Part shown: positions 39,589 through 49,900 of the stretch, one piece after another
How positions within the stretch are numbered: the first letter of the stretch is position 1
Layout of the letters: every line of letters starts with the position of its first letter
NCBI RefSeq assembly: GCF_003001675.1
Contig: NZ_PVYW01000019.1
Coordinates: forward strand, 62,001 to 126,000
DNA: 64,000 nucleotides
From: Cohnella sp. SGD-V74
Lineage (GTDB): Bacteria; Bacillota; Bacilli; Paenibacillales; Paenibacillaceae
Direction: 5' to 3'
Position numbers and translations under genes: made by a program
Notes under the pieces: generated by a model
Told to the model about the DNA's origin: nothing
What the model saw: the letters and a program-made list of their open reading frames with translations, nothing else
Database searches by the model: none

Positions 39589-40421
39589 GACCGTTTCTCC
39601 TCCCCCTCCCGATTTCTTTTGACCGCCGGCGTGCGTCCGTTCGTTCGCTTGAAGTCGGGCAGCTCTGCCGCTTGACCGTAAAATACGGCCAACAGCTCCT
39701 GCGTATACTCCCCGTCCTCTTCATAGACGATCAGCGGCGGCAGCAGACGGACTTCGGGCCTTCCGTCGCGCGTTCCTTCTATTAATATCATATTCGCCTC
39801 CGCATCCTTGCGGGGGTGTACGAAACGAATTCTCTTCGGCTCGATCCGGTAACGGCGCATCAGGTCGATAATATCGGCCATCCGGCTCGGACGGTGGACC
39901 ATCGCAACTTTTCCTCCGGCCTTTACGCTCCTGGCGCACGCCGCGACGACGTCCTCCAGCTTGCATCCGATCTCATGCCGGGCCATCGCCTGATGAATAT
40001 TTTCTTTGCGGTCTCCGCTGGCCACCGGCAAATACGGCGGATTCACCGTGACCGCATCGTACAGTTCGCCCTCCGGCTTCCACTCGCGCAGATCGCCTTC
40101 TATAATATGTATCCGATCGTTCAAGCGATTAAACCTCACGCTCCTGCTCGCCATGTCTGCAAGGCGGGGCTGGATCTCGACGCCGTCGATCGTCGCAGCC
40201 GTCCTCGTCGTCAGCAGCATCGGAATAACGCCGTTCCCCGTGCACAGATCAAGTATGCGCCCCCTCGGAGGCACTCCGGCAAATCGGGCAAGCAGCACCG
40301 CATCGAGTGAGAAGCTGAACACTTCTGAGCTTTGGATAATTTTAAGTTGATGAGTCAAGAGATCGTCCAGACGTTCTCCGGGTTGCAGGATGAGCTCCTC
40401 TTCCGCGCTCACGCTTCGCAC
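39585..40421 (-). CDS. yabB: YabB/TrmN6-like SAM-dependent methyltransferase
   Basis: The 278-residue protein has the class-I methyltransferase motif I LDLCTGNGVIPMLL and the NPPY motif (VTVNPPYLP), which marks N6-adenine or N5-glutamine methyltransferases. In the TrmN6/YfiC group the target is A37 of tRNA-Val in Escherichia coli; the Bacillus YabB target is presumed tRNA. It precedes rsmI with a 4-bp overlap. Bacillus yazA, which lies between them there, is absent here. Confidence 0.92.
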   Translation of the reverse strand: MRSVSAEEELILQPGERLDDLLTHQLKIIQSSEVFSFSLDAVLLARFAGVPPRGRILDLCTGNGVIPMLLTTRTAATIDGVEIQPRLADMASRSVRFNRLNDRIHIIEGDLREWKPEGELYDAVTVNPPYLPVASGDRKENIHQAMARHEIGCKLEDVVAACARSVKAGGKVAMVHRPSRMADIIDLMRRYRIEPKRIRFVHPRKDAEANMILIEGTRDGRPEVRLLPPLIVYEEDGEYTQELLAVFYGQAAELPDFKRTNGRTPAVKRNREGEEKRS

Positions 40422-40505
40422 CTTCCTCTTCTAAGAGCTTACGCCACTTAGCTTACTCGATTCGGGGCTTGATCGCAAACCTTGCCTATCTAGACAGGGG
40501 ACTGA

Positions 40506-40640
40506 GTTAGACGACATTCATACGGGGCAAGTGAGGGGCCGGTGCAGCCCGGCTCGGGAGTCGGTCTGCGCAACATCGATCGCAGGCTCAAGCAGTTTTA
40601 CGGTCAGGGACTGCGACATTGCACGAGGAACGAATATTAA
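40506..40640 (+). pseudogene. Remnant of a sensor histidine kinase C-terminus
   Basis: The plus-strand frame from 40506 to the stop at 40640 reads GSGVGLRNIDRRLKQFYGQG followed by a short unrelated tail. That stretch is the G2 box and following helix of LytS/YesM-type kinase ATPase domains. Nothing of the upstream kinase is present: a stop precedes the fragment at 40503. It lies between yabB and the AraC-type regulator and overlaps the latter's stop by 4 bp. It appears to be the relic of a deleted gene. Confidence 0.65.
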
Positions 40641-41404
40641 TGCTGCCGGGACCGATATTCCCCCGGTGTCAAGCCGCAATATTTCTTGAAGATGCTGAAG
40701 AAATGCCGCACGTTCTCGTAACCGACCTTCTCCGCGATTTGGTGGAAGGACATCTCTTGTTTGGTCGCCATCAGTTGCTTGGCCTTCTGAATCCGATATA
40801 GGTGTACGTAGTGGATGAACGTGATCCCCGTCTCCTTCCGAAACAGGGAGCTGATATAGTTCGGGTGCAGGTAAACATGCTCGGCAATCTGATCCAAGGA
40901 CAGCTCCAGCGCGTAATTTTTGTGAATATATTGAATAATTTTCTCCACGTTTCGCGACAATGGGCTGCTGTTCTCAAGCCGGACGAACGCCGCATCCTTC
41001 TCCCTTGCGGACGGACGCGTCGAAGCCGTGCCCATGATCTCTATCGAAACGTTGGCCAGGACATCGTACAGCTCGACCTTGTTGATCGGCTTCAGCAAGT
41101 AATCGATGACCTGGCAGCGAATCGCTTTCCTCAAATACTCCGTATGGTCAAAGCCCGTCAGCAGAATGAAGCGGTTGCACAATTCACGGTTTTTAGCTTC
41201 GGCAATCAGCTCGAGCCCGTTCATCTCCGGCATTTGAATGTCGGTAATGACCAGATCCGGCTTATAGTCCCGCATTTTCTCCAGCGCCTCGACACCGTCG
41301 TACGCGCAGACGATTTCCGAGCAAGGGGTACTGCCTTTTTCAATAATATTGATGAGTCCTTTATGGATAATCGGTTCGTCATCCACGATCATCAGGTTCA
41401 GCAT
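40637..41404 (-). CDS. AraC-type response regulator (YesN family)
   Basis: The 255-residue protein has a receiver domain (residues 1-120) with acidic pocket VDDEP, phospho-acceptor Asp55 in VITDIQMPEM and Lys104 in LLKPIN. A C-terminal AraC double helix-turn-helix follows (about 155-255: LSLDQIAEHVYLHPNYIS and FHQIAEKVGYEN). It is shorter than usual YesN proteins (about 350-540 residues), because the middle region is almost missing. It overlaps the histidine kinase gene by 7 bp. It very likely controls the adjacent transporter and glycosidases. Confidence 0.93.
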   Translation of the reverse strand: MLNLMIVDDEPIIHKGLINIIEKGSTPCSEIVCAYDGVEALEKMRDYKPDLVITDIQMPEMNGLELIAEAKNRELCNRFILLTGFDHTEYLRKAIRCQVIDYLLKPINKVELYDVLANVSIEIMGTASTRPSAREKDAAFVRLENSSPLSRNVEKIIQYIHKNYALELSLDQIAEHVYLHPNYISSLFRKETGITFIHYVHLYRIQKAKQLMATKQEMSFHQIAEKVGYENVRHFFSIFKKYCGLTPGEYRSRQH

Positions 41405-43164
41405 CCTTTCACTCCCAATCTCAGAATGTAGGTCGTACCCAGCCCGACGGCGCTGTCGATTTCCAGGCCGGAACGCTCTCCGTAAAATGCCTTTATTCTC
41501 TCGCTTACGTTATAGAGTCCAAGTCCCGAGTCTTCGGTCTGCAATACCCCGCGATCGACTTTGTTATCCAGCACGTCCCGAATGATCTTGAGTCTCTCTT
41601 CGGGAATCCCCGCTCCGTTGTCCGAGATTTCGATGCGAATCCATTCGTCTTCCCGGTCTACCGTGATGCGGATCTCGCCTTTGCCCCTCCTCTTCGCTAT
41701 ACCGTGGTTGATGCAGTTTTCCAGCAGGGGCTGCAGAATAAATCTGGGGCAGCGCATGTCGCCGATCTCCGTGCGAACTTGAATGTCGTATTGCAGCAGA
41801 TCCATCATGCGCGGCTTATGAACGTCCAGATAGTGCGTCACGTTAGCCAGTTCCTTCTTAAGCGTCGACTCATTCTCCTGCGAAGACAGACTGTAACGCA
41901 GCAGCTTGCCCAAGGAATAGATCGCGTCCACGACCTCGTTATCGTCGTTGATCTCCGCCAGCATACGAATGGATTCCAATGTGTTATAGAGAAAATGGGG
42001 CTTCACTTGCGCCTGAAGCACCAGGTAGTCGGCCTCTTTTTTCATCAATTCCGCTTTGTGAACGGTATTGAGCAGTTCGTCGATTCTATGGATCAAGGAG
42101 TTGTAGGAGAGAATCAGAAAGCCGATCTCGTCCTTGTTGCCCTTATCCTCGAACGGTGCCAGGTTGTTCTCGTTCACCCTTCGCATATGTTTCGTCAAGT
42201 TCAAAATCCGCCTGGTCAGCAGCGAAGCGATCGCATAATAGACGGCCGAGAGCAGCAGGAGCAAGCCTCCCATAATCCAGGCCAGATTTTTCGTCTGCTT
42301 CGACAGATCCGAGAACAATTCATCCGTAGAGGACATAAAATAAAACATCAACTGCAAATCCGGAATGGCGATCGCATTCACCAGAATACCCCGCTCGCTC
42401 CATATCGTCTGCTCCGTCCCCGCCCGATCCCGGATTTTTTCCGAAATCCAACGGTAGGCCTCGTCATCAAGATTTTCGCCCCGCTTTTCGTATACGCTTT
42501 CATTTTCCCTTAAGACGATCGCTCCCATGCCGTCGCCGCTAACGACAGCCTCCAGAAAATCGCCGATAATGCGGTCGTTGGCCCGTATTTCTAGAACACC
42601 CAGACGATCCGCGTAATTTTCGTTGTAGAGATTTTGATAAAACACCAATTCCGGAAGGCCCGACGAATCCGACGATTGCGTCATCCACCGCTTCTGATTG
42701 ATCTTCAGCGCCTGGGAAACGTCTCTTGCCGCCTGGGACTCCTCCTCCCGAATGTCGCTGATCTCCTTATCGACGGCCATTGCGGCGGGTTTTGTCTTGT
42801 ACAGCCGAACGGATTTGATCAACGGATTGGAATTGTTGGCGAACGTAAAGATCGGCCGGATGTCCTTCAGAAAATAATAGACATAGTCTCCGGGCGTCTG
42901 ATAAAGCCCTTTCAAATATTCTAACATCTGAGAATTGTGCTGAAACAGGGAATGGATGGATTCCACCTGGGTCAAGCTGACCTTCAAGCTGTTCGAAGCC
43001 TGAACGATCAATTGCTGCTTGGCCTGGGAGAAATCGTTAACGACGTTCGAATTGAACTGATGATACAAATACGCGCCCGACAGGACGACAGGCAGCAGCA
43101 CAAGCAGCACATAGCCGAATATCATCTTATGAACAATTCTGACGCTCTTCAAGTGTCGAATCAA
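41398..43164 (-). CDS. YesM-type sensor histidine kinase
   Basis: The 588-residue membrane kinase has two transmembrane helices (about residues 12-35 and 295-318) flanking an extracellular sensor domain, then HAMP (about 320-370). A His-kinase domain follows with phospho-His in QAQVKPHFLYNTLESI and an ATPase domain with N box NCINHGI, DNGAGIP and DSGLGLYN. Such kinases sense sugars or binding-protein complexes outside the cell and signal to YesN-type regulators, here the overlapping downstream gene. The start (TTG at 43164) has a distant GGGGAG and is uncertain. Confidence 0.9.
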   Translation of the reverse strand: MIRHLKSVRIVHKMIFGYVLLVLLPVVLSGAYLYHQFNSNVVNDFSQAKQQLIVQASNSLKVSLTQVESIHSLFQHNSQMLEYLKGLYQTPGDYVYYFLKDIRPIFTFANNSNPLIKSVRLYKTKPAAMAVDKEISDIREEESQAARDVSQALKINQKRWMTQSSDSSGLPELVFYQNLYNENYADRLGVLEIRANDRIIGDFLEAVVSGDGMGAIVLRENESVYEKRGENLDDEAYRWISEKIRDRAGTEQTIWSERGILVNAIAIPDLQLMFYFMSSTDELFSDLSKQTKNLAWIMGGLLLLLSAVYYAIASLLTRRILNLTKHMRRVNENNLAPFEDKGNKDEIGFLILSYNSLIHRIDELLNTVHKAELMKKEADYLVLQAQVKPHFLYNTLESIRMLAEINDDNEVVDAIYSLGKLLRYSLSSQENESTLKKELANVTHYLDVHKPRMMDLLQYDIQVRTEIGDMRCPRFILQPLLENCINHGIAKRRGKGEIRITVDREDEWIRIEISDNGAGIPEERLKIIRDVLDNKVDRGVLQTEDSGLGLYNVSERIKAFYGERSGLEIDSAVGLGTTYILRLGVKGC

Positions 43165-43201
43165 AACGAACTCATCGCTCCCCGGTGTAAAATGACAATT
43201 C

Positions 43202-43227
43202 GGGTAAGACTCCGAAGAATCTTACCC
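43202..43227 (-). promoter_or_regulatory. Hairpin between binding protein and kinase genes
   Basis: GGGTAAGA (43202-43209) pairs with TCTTACCC (43220-43227). No T-run follows. It may lower kinase expression relative to the binding protein or protect the upstream mRNA. Confidence 0.5.
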
Positions 43228-43254
43228 TGTGTGTCCTAAGCTCATCAATTCCTA

Positions 43255-44850
43255 TTATTTCATGAGTGCTTTGGCTTCATTATACTCTTTGGTCGCCCAT
43301 TCTTCCAAACGTTCGATTCCGATGTTCTTCGTTTTGTCCAGCATCGCTTTGAACGCGGCTTTGGCATCTTCCTCCGATTTAGCCAAATAAATTTTCATCT
43401 CTTCGTTCTTGATCATGTTGTCGATATTGACCTGAATGACCTGCTCTTCCGAGTCAGCGGAAGGCACGACTTTACCGAACAGAGAGTCGACTTCCGTCAC
43501 TTTCTTCAACTCCATCATAACCTCGGTCGAAGCGGAATCAGGAACGTACCGCTGCAGACTGGAGGTTTCGCCCTTGTCCGCCAGAATGCCCCACCATACG
43601 ACGCCCATCTGGACTTGTTTATCCTGATCCTTGGAATCGAAGTTGAATACCGGATAGCCGTCCGCATGCATCGTCCAGTCCTCGCCTTCGATGCCCCAAG
43701 AAGCCAAGCGCTGCCCTTCGGTGCTGTACATATATTGAATGAATTTGATCGCCGCTTCCGTATTTTTAGCCGTTTTCGGCACGTACATGCCCGACCAGCC
43801 GATGCTGTTCGCGTAAACTTTCGGATTCGCACCGAGATTTTTGATTACTTGCGCCATTCGGAAATTTTTGCCGTCCGTCTCCAGACGGGGGTTAAGCGTC
43901 TCCGAATCTCCCGACGCGTTGATCAGAGAGAACGCCTTTCCGTTCAGGATCTGACTTTCCGCTTCCGTACGTTCCTGCCAGGTGAAGTTTTCCGCAACGA
44001 TATAGCCTTCGCGATAGAGCTTGTTCACGTACAGATAGAACGCTTCCTGTTCCGGATGATTAATATAATATTTTGCTTGGTCGCCGCCGGCGTTGTAGAA
44101 GCCGAAGCGAGGCACCCCGTATTGAATGCGCAGATAGCTTCCCGCTTCCCCCGGAGTAATGACCGCCGGTATGAGATCCGGGTACTTTTCCTTGACCTGT
44201 CCGAGAATCGCCAGGTAATCGTCCAGCGTTTCCAGCTTCGGATTGCCGAGCGCTTCCATAATATCGGCGCGCACCGACAATCCCTGGCCCGGATTCAGAC
44301 ACTTGTCGCAAGCCGCGAGTTCTTCCGACGTCATGAATCCGTTGCGAATCGTATATAAGCTGCCGTCCTTCGTCGCGTTAACGGCTCTGGCGGTCGGAGA
44401 TATGTCGAAGTCCTTCAACTGATACTTCTCGATCAGTTCATCCCAGGTATACGAAATGTCTGGCGTGGACATCGGTTGATGGTTGTTATACGTGTAGACG
44501 ATGTCGGGCATTTCGGCTCCGGACGCGATCATAAGCGGCAGTTGCTGCGCGTCGGCCGCGATCTGCACGTTGACTTTGACGCCGGTCCTCTTGGAGATTT
44601 CCTCCGGAATCTTGCCCTTCCATTCGGTCATCGGCCACCAGGGGTGATCGACGAACAAGGTGATTTCCCCGAGGTCTTGGACCGTCCCCTCGCTTCCGGT
44701 CTCTGTCTGCGTCGCGGCGGGAGCCGACGGGCTTGCACTCGGCGAGGATTGGGCATTGTTGTTTCCGCCCGAAGAACAGGCCGCGAGTAGAGAAGCGATA
44801 AGCATGAGTAACCCCAGCGTTTTCAAGCTTTTGCCGGTTTTCTTTTTCAT
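43255..44850 (-). CDS. CUT1 ABC transporter solute-binding lipoprotein (LplA/YtcQ type)
   Basis: The ATG at 44850 follows AGGAGG closely. The 531-residue protein has a lipoprotein signal (SLLAAC), a Ser/Pro/Ala linker and a large binding fold of the LplA/YtcQ group (KIPEEISKRTGVKVNVQIAA). These proteins bind oligosaccharides from plant polymers and serve the two permeases encoded upstream. It lies third in the permease-permease-binding protein order, 97 bp after the second permease, and is followed by the two-component genes. The ligand is unknown; the enzyme context suggests rhamnose- or galactose-containing oligosaccharides. Confidence 0.9.
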   Translation of the reverse strand: MKKKTGKSLKTLGLLMLIASLLAACSSGGNNNAQSSPSASPSAPAATQTETGSEGTVQDLGEITLFVDHPWWPMTEWKGKIPEEISKRTGVKVNVQIAADAQQLPLMIASGAEMPDIVYTYNNHQPMSTPDISYTWDELIEKYQLKDFDISPTARAVNATKDGSLYTIRNGFMTSEELAACDKCLNPGQGLSVRADIMEALGNPKLETLDDYLAILGQVKEKYPDLIPAVITPGEAGSYLRIQYGVPRFGFYNAGGDQAKYYINHPEQEAFYLYVNKLYREGYIVAENFTWQERTEAESQILNGKAFSLINASGDSETLNPRLETDGKNFRMAQVIKNLGANPKVYANSIGWSGMYVPKTAKNTEAAIKFIQYMYSTEGQRLASWGIEGEDWTMHADGYPVFNFDSKDQDKQVQMGVVWWGILADKGETSSLQRYVPDSASTEVMMELKKVTEVDSLFGKVVPSADSEEQVIQVNIDNMIKNEEMKIYLAKSEEDAKAAFKAMLDKTKNIGIERLEEWATKEYNEAKALMK

Positions 44851-44947
44851 TGCGTAAACCCTCCTGTTGGTAAAATTGATGTATATGAACATGCGGCGAT
44901 AAGAGAATCTTTTCCCGCTATCGCGCAAGCCGATACCCGACAGTCAA

Positions 44948-45829
44948 TCAACCTTTTACCGCACCGATCATCGCGCCTTTGACGAAGTACTTCTGCAGGA
45001 AAGGATAGACGAGCATGATCGGCACGACGGCCACCACCATTGACGTCACCTGCAGGGAGTAGGTCGTCACTCTTACTGCGTTGGCCGCGTATTCGATACT
45101 GACCGCATCTGTCGGAATGTTGCCCCGGTTGATTACCTCGATCATACGATAGGTCAACGTTCTCAAGTTCTCATTTTGCACGTAATACGCCGAGTCCAGC
45201 CAAGCATTCCATTGTCCGACGCCGAGGAACAACGCCATCGTCGCCATTAGGGGCTTGGAGATCGGCAGAATAACGGAACGGAAAATTTTCAAGTCGTTCG
45301 CTCCGTCGATCGTCGCGGCTTCTCTCAGCTCCGAAGGAATTTCCCGGAAGAAGGAAACGGCGATGAACAAGAAGAAAATATTGAGCATCGAAGGAATTAC
45401 GTAAACCCAGAACGTGTTCAGCAAATGCAAATGCCGCAGAATAATATAGAAAGGAATCAATCCTCCGGATACGTACATGCCAATGACGAACAAGGAGAAG
45501 TAGACTTTTTTGAAAACAAGTCCTTTATGCGCCAATCCGTAAGACACGAGGCAAGTGAAGACGACTCCGAGCAGCGTCCCGACTCCCGTCCTTGCCACTG
45601 TGACGAAGAAGGCCAGCGTCCATTTCGCATCGCCCATGATCTTCTCGTAGTTCGCCAGCGTAAAATCCCTCGGCCAGAAGTAGATTCCCCCCAGCCCGGT
45701 ATCCAATCCGTTATTGAAAGAGATGACGAACAGATAATAGAAAGGATAAGCGGTTACGATAAAGATGACGATCAGCAGAGCATAAACGATCGTATCTATG
45801 GAGTAATCTTCGAACGTTCTTTTTCTCAA
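44948..45829 (-). CDS. CUT1 ABC sugar permease (LplC/YtcP type)
   Basis: The 293-residue permease has six membrane helices and the EAA loop LREAATIDGANDLKIFRSVILPISKP that docks the ATPase. The N-terminus (YPFYYLFVISFNNGLDTGLGG) is typical of LplC/YtcP. It lies 29 bp after the first permease gene. No ATPase gene is present; such systems normally share a MsmX-type ATPase encoded elsewhere. Confidence 0.93.
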   Translation of the reverse strand: MRKRTFEDYSIDTIVYALLIVIFIVTAYPFYYLFVISFNNGLDTGLGGIYFWPRDFTLANYEKIMGDAKWTLAFFVTVARTGVGTLLGVVFTCLVSYGLAHKGLVFKKVYFSLFVIGMYVSGGLIPFYIILRHLHLLNTFWVYVIPSMLNIFFLFIAVSFFREIPSELREAATIDGANDLKIFRSVILPISKPLMATMALFLGVGQWNAWLDSAYYVQNENLRTLTYRMIEVINRGNIPTDAVSIEYAANAVRVTTYSLQVTSMVVAVVPIMLVYPFLQKYFVKGAMIGAVKG

Positions 45830-45858
45830 GCGAGCCCCTCCTTTCTTCTTCGCGCTGT

Positions 45859-46848
45859 CTAGAACAAGCCCGACTTGGTCGTTTTCTTGGAAATCCAGTT
45901 ACTGCCGAAAATCAGAATAACGGAGATGACGGCCTGCAGCAGATCGATGGCGGTGGCGAAGGAGTAACGGCCCTGGGACAGCCCCACCTTAAACGCATAC
46001 GTCTGCAAAATTTCCGATTTGTCCGCGTTCACCGCGTTCCCGAGCAGGAAGGCTTGTTCGAAATTAGAGCCGACCAGTCCGCCGCCGAGCAAGCTTCCGA
46101 TCGCTAAAATAAGCACAACGATGGTTGTTCCCCTGATGCCGGGAAGCGTAATATGCCAGATGCGGCGTAAGCGGCCGGCTCCGTCGATATGCGCCGCCTC
46201 GTACAATGAGGGAGAGATGCCGCTGACGGCGGCCAGGAAGATGATCGTCCACCATCCAGATTCCTTCCACACTGCGGTTCCTACCGCCATTCCCCAGAAG
46301 CTGCCGGGGTCGGACAGGAAAGCGATCGGTTCGCTGATCAGCCCCAGCCCCAAGAGCAGGTTGTTGAAAATACCGCGATTCTCGGACAGGAACACCGAAG
46401 CGAGCCCGGCCACGACGACCCAGGAAATGAAGTGGGGCAAATAGCTGGCCGTCTGCACCGCCCGTTTGAACAATCCGTCCTTGACCTCGTTCAGCATAAG
46501 CGCCAGCAGAATCGGAACCGGGAATGCGAAAATGAGTTTCAGAAAGCTGATACCGAGCGTGTTGGCGACGATCGTTTCGAAGTTGTAGCTGTTTACGAAC
46601 TCTTTGAAATATTTCAGTCCGACCCATTCGCTGGTGAATATTCCGGAGATACCGGAAGCGATCTTGTAGTTCTTGAATGCGATCAGAATGCCGAACATCG
46701 GAAGGTAGTGAAAAACGAATAGGGAAATCAAGCCCATCCATACAAAAAGCTGCATGTATTTTTGCTGTCTAAAGCGCTTCCACAGGAGGCTGACCGAATG
46801 ACCCGATTTGTTCGTCGCAGCATGTTCCTTTACCGTTTGCAGTTTCAA
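45859..46848 (-). CDS. CUT1 ABC sugar permease (LplB/YteP type)
   Basis: A TTG start at 46848 is chosen because AAGGAG lies 8 bases before it; the GTG at 46857 overlaps that site. The 329-residue protein has an LplB-type N-terminus (YMQLFVWMGLISLFVFHYLPMFG), six helices, and an EAA loop LYEAAHIDGAGRLRRIWHITLP. It is the first transporter gene, 100 bp after the GH106-like gene on the same strand, with a hairpin between them. It could be read from either its own promoter or that of the glycosidase. Confidence 0.92.
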   Translation of the reverse strand: MKLQTVKEHAATNKSGHSVSLLWKRFRQQKYMQLFVWMGLISLFVFHYLPMFGILIAFKNYKIASGISGIFTSEWVGLKYFKEFVNSYNFETIVANTLGISFLKLIFAFPVPILLALMLNEVKDGLFKRAVQTASYLPHFISWVVVAGLASVFLSENRGIFNNLLLGLGLISEPIAFLSDPGSFWGMAVGTAVWKESGWWTIIFLAAVSGISPSLYEAAHIDGAGRLRRIWHITLPGIRGTTIVVLILAIGSLLGGGLVGSNFEQAFLLGNAVNADKSEILQTYAFKVGLSQGRYSFATAIDLLQAVISVILIFGSNWISKKTTKSGLF

Positions 46849-46865
46849 TCGATTCACTCCTTATC

Positions 46866-46906
46866 GGCGCGTATTGCTACCTTAATTCGAGGTTACAATA
46901 CGCGCC
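46866..46906 (-). promoter_or_regulatory. Strong hairpin in the leader of the permease operon
   Basis: GGCGCGTATTG (46866-46876) is an exact inverted copy of 46896-46906, with an inner ACCT/AGGT stem. On the minus strand it ends 5 bases before the AAGGAG ribosome binding site and has no T-run. It may separate the glycosidase and permease mRNAs or control translation. Confidence 0.55.
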
Positions 46907-46948
46907 CGAACGGCTCAATTGTTCATTTTACAACTCTGATGATCGATT

Positions 46949-49900
46949 TTAAGATGTTTCTTCGTAAATCCGGACAGGCCCGTACAGTCCCCCTGCGGCA
47001 AACTGCGGCTGCCAGCCCGGATCGATGCTGCCGTTCCAGTACGAAACTTTCGGATCGGTGCTGCCTCCCACGTTATGCGACGGCCTTCCAATCTCGTAGT
47101 GCGCGCCCAGCGTATTCGTAACGCGGATACGCAGCCGATGCACACCTTCCTCCAGAGCCTCGCCCAGTTCGAAGCGGTAAGGCCGCCATGCCCGAACCCC
47201 AAGCGGGCGTCCGTCCAGCCACGCCTCGGCGGTTCCCCGGACATGTCCCAAATCCAACGTCGCGCGTCCGTCTCCCCGAAGTTCCACGATCCGTTCGTAT
47301 TCCACCGCACCACTATGATGCGGCAGGGCAAGCGACGTCCGCCAATCGCCCAGCTTGCCCGGCGTGGGCGAGAGACGGAATCGGATCGGCGCGAGCAAGA
47401 CGTCCGCGTCGGAGCACGGTCCGGCCGGCTCGATCCGAATCGCGGCCATCGTTCCCGCCTCCTGAGGCGGGAAGACGATCTGTCCATCGCGGACGACGCG
47501 CTCCCGGCCGGCAATCCAGACTCTCAGCGAGCCGGCTGCCGCCACGGTCATGACGGTCGCGCCGACGGGCAGCGGGAACCGCACCCATACGGGGCGGCCG
47601 ATTATCGCTGGATTCCGCTGGAATGGCAGCGGCTTGGCGGCAGGAACGGAGTCCGGCATGAGCCAGCCGACATCCGGCAGCGGATGCGGACGGGGAGACA
47701 GCCACAGCGTCTCGGTCTCGGCGAACTGAAGCACCGCCTCATGCAGAATCGCCGCGGCTTGGCCGTTCTCGTCCGTCCAGTCTTCCTCGGTCCAGAACTC
47801 CATGTTCCTCCCGTCGGCAAGCTCGACAACGCCGTCCGCCAGCACCTCGCCGACGCCTTCGGGCAGTTGGAACCGAATTTCATTGGCTCCTTCCCGCCAT
47901 AGGGATGTGATATCGACCTCTTCCTGGCCTTGCCGAATATACGGATTAAAGTCGCCGTGCTCCGTCACCTTGGTCCCGTTCACGTACAGCGCAGCCCGGC
48001 CTCGAGCGGCAAAAACGAGTCTGACGCGTTCCACGCCTGCGCCCTTTTCCTGCTCGATCGTCTTGGTCAGACGCGAGCCGGCATTGGGAGTCGTCGTCTT
48101 AATCCATTTAGGCAGCGATGGCCGCGCCTCGGCGTTCACTTCCACGCCGGCCCGAATCAGTCCCGTAACGATGGCCTTCGCCCGCAGCTTCAATTCGTTG
48201 GGGCCGGCGGCCAGATCGATCCAGGCGGTCTGCTCCTCCGGGCCGCCCCGCCAGCGGATCGGTTCGCCCCCTAGCCAGCCCGCGATCTCGGCGTTGCTCT
48301 CGACGCGTATCCAATAGCGGCCGGCCGCAGGCGCAAGCACGAAGGTGCGGGCCCATACGTCCCAGCCTCTCTCGATTTCACCCAGGTTCAGAAACCGTCT
48401 CGGCACGCGGCCCATCCGGCCGGCCCACGATCTGAATTTGTGGTCTCCGAAGGTGCGGCTGTAGACGACAGGCGTGCATTTTCCGGGTTCGAAGCGCTCA
48501 TCCGGGGAGGCCTCCCAGTAATCGGCCTCGCTCCATAGACGAACGTTCCAGGAAGCGTCGTCATGATCCGGAAGCTGCCAGCCGGCCCGTTCTCCTTCGG
48601 ATTCGTCCGTCTCCCGCATCACCCGAACCTGACGGCGCTCGATCGGCGCCTCCTGCGTCCGTTCCCCGTGAAGGTCGAAATCGCCGTAACGATTGTCCAT
48701 CGTCGGGACCGCCATAATACGCCAATCATTCGAGGACAATTCACGACTTTCGGCTCTCGAGGGAATCGCCGCAGCGTTGGAGGGCAAAACCGCCGGAGCG
48801 GTAACCCCGACGAACGGCTCGCCGTTCCCGTCCTCCTCCCGCGGGCAGACGACCAGCGCGGCCGGCCAGGAAACGAAGCTCACGGCCAGTTCCGCCCATT
48901 CGCCGTCGCGCGTATATGCAGCGGGAACGATATCTCCGCTGACCGGGTCCCAGAGCTGGGGACGGCCGGGCGTACGCAACCGATAAACGGCGCTCTCGGG
49001 CAGCGCCGACCGCTCGTCGGCCGGTCGATGCATCTCCAACAGCCCGCCTTCTCCCGGCAGCAGCAGGAAAATATCGGCCTCCTCCGTCCGGCGGTGAAGC
49101 GACATTCCCGGCCCTTCCGCGACGCGGAGAATACGCTCCTTCAGAAGCCGAACGGCTTCGGCAGCGGACCCGACCCGCACGACTCCCTCGAACGCCGGAT
49201 CGTCTTCCGGCACTTCGATGCCGATCACCCATCCGCCCTCGCGAATCCAGCGTTCTACCTTGCCGCGGGCCGCCTCGTCCATTCTCGTCGTCCCGCACAG
49301 CAGCAGCACTTCGAACGTCTCGTCCGCGATGCGCAGCTTGCCGTCTGCCGCCGTGCTTTTTTCCAGTGCCGAATCGTCGACGACGTCGAAATCGAATCGG
49401 GCTTCCCTGAGCGCCCCAAGCTTATGCTGATCCCTGCGGGCGTTGTAACCGACGACGTCGGCATACACCCGGCGAAGATGCTCCATCTCGGAGTTGGGCA
49501 CTCTATTGGCGACCAGCATCGGATGGTCGGAGCTTGCCCCGTCATCCAGCGACATATAGCCGGTGGCGGCATAAGACGGGTAATGCACCGCGACCGGCGC
49601 GACATGTGCGCCTTCGCTCAGCAGAGCACAGACACGGCTGATCGTATCGGCGAATACCGAATAATGCTCGAAGTAAGGCTGACGCCAGCCGGTGTCGGGC
49701 GGCGCCCATTCCCACCAGCCGCCCCGCGTGCTGTAATAAACCGAATGCGGACTGTACAAGGTGACTCCGGCCTGGAACCACGGAATGAGCCAATGCAGCG
49801 TCTCTTCCAGCGTTCCTCCCCAGCCGCTCGTATGGAACGCTTCCAGGAAGACGCGCTTACCGCCGTGCAGATGAACCATCGACGAATGCGGCTTGATCTC

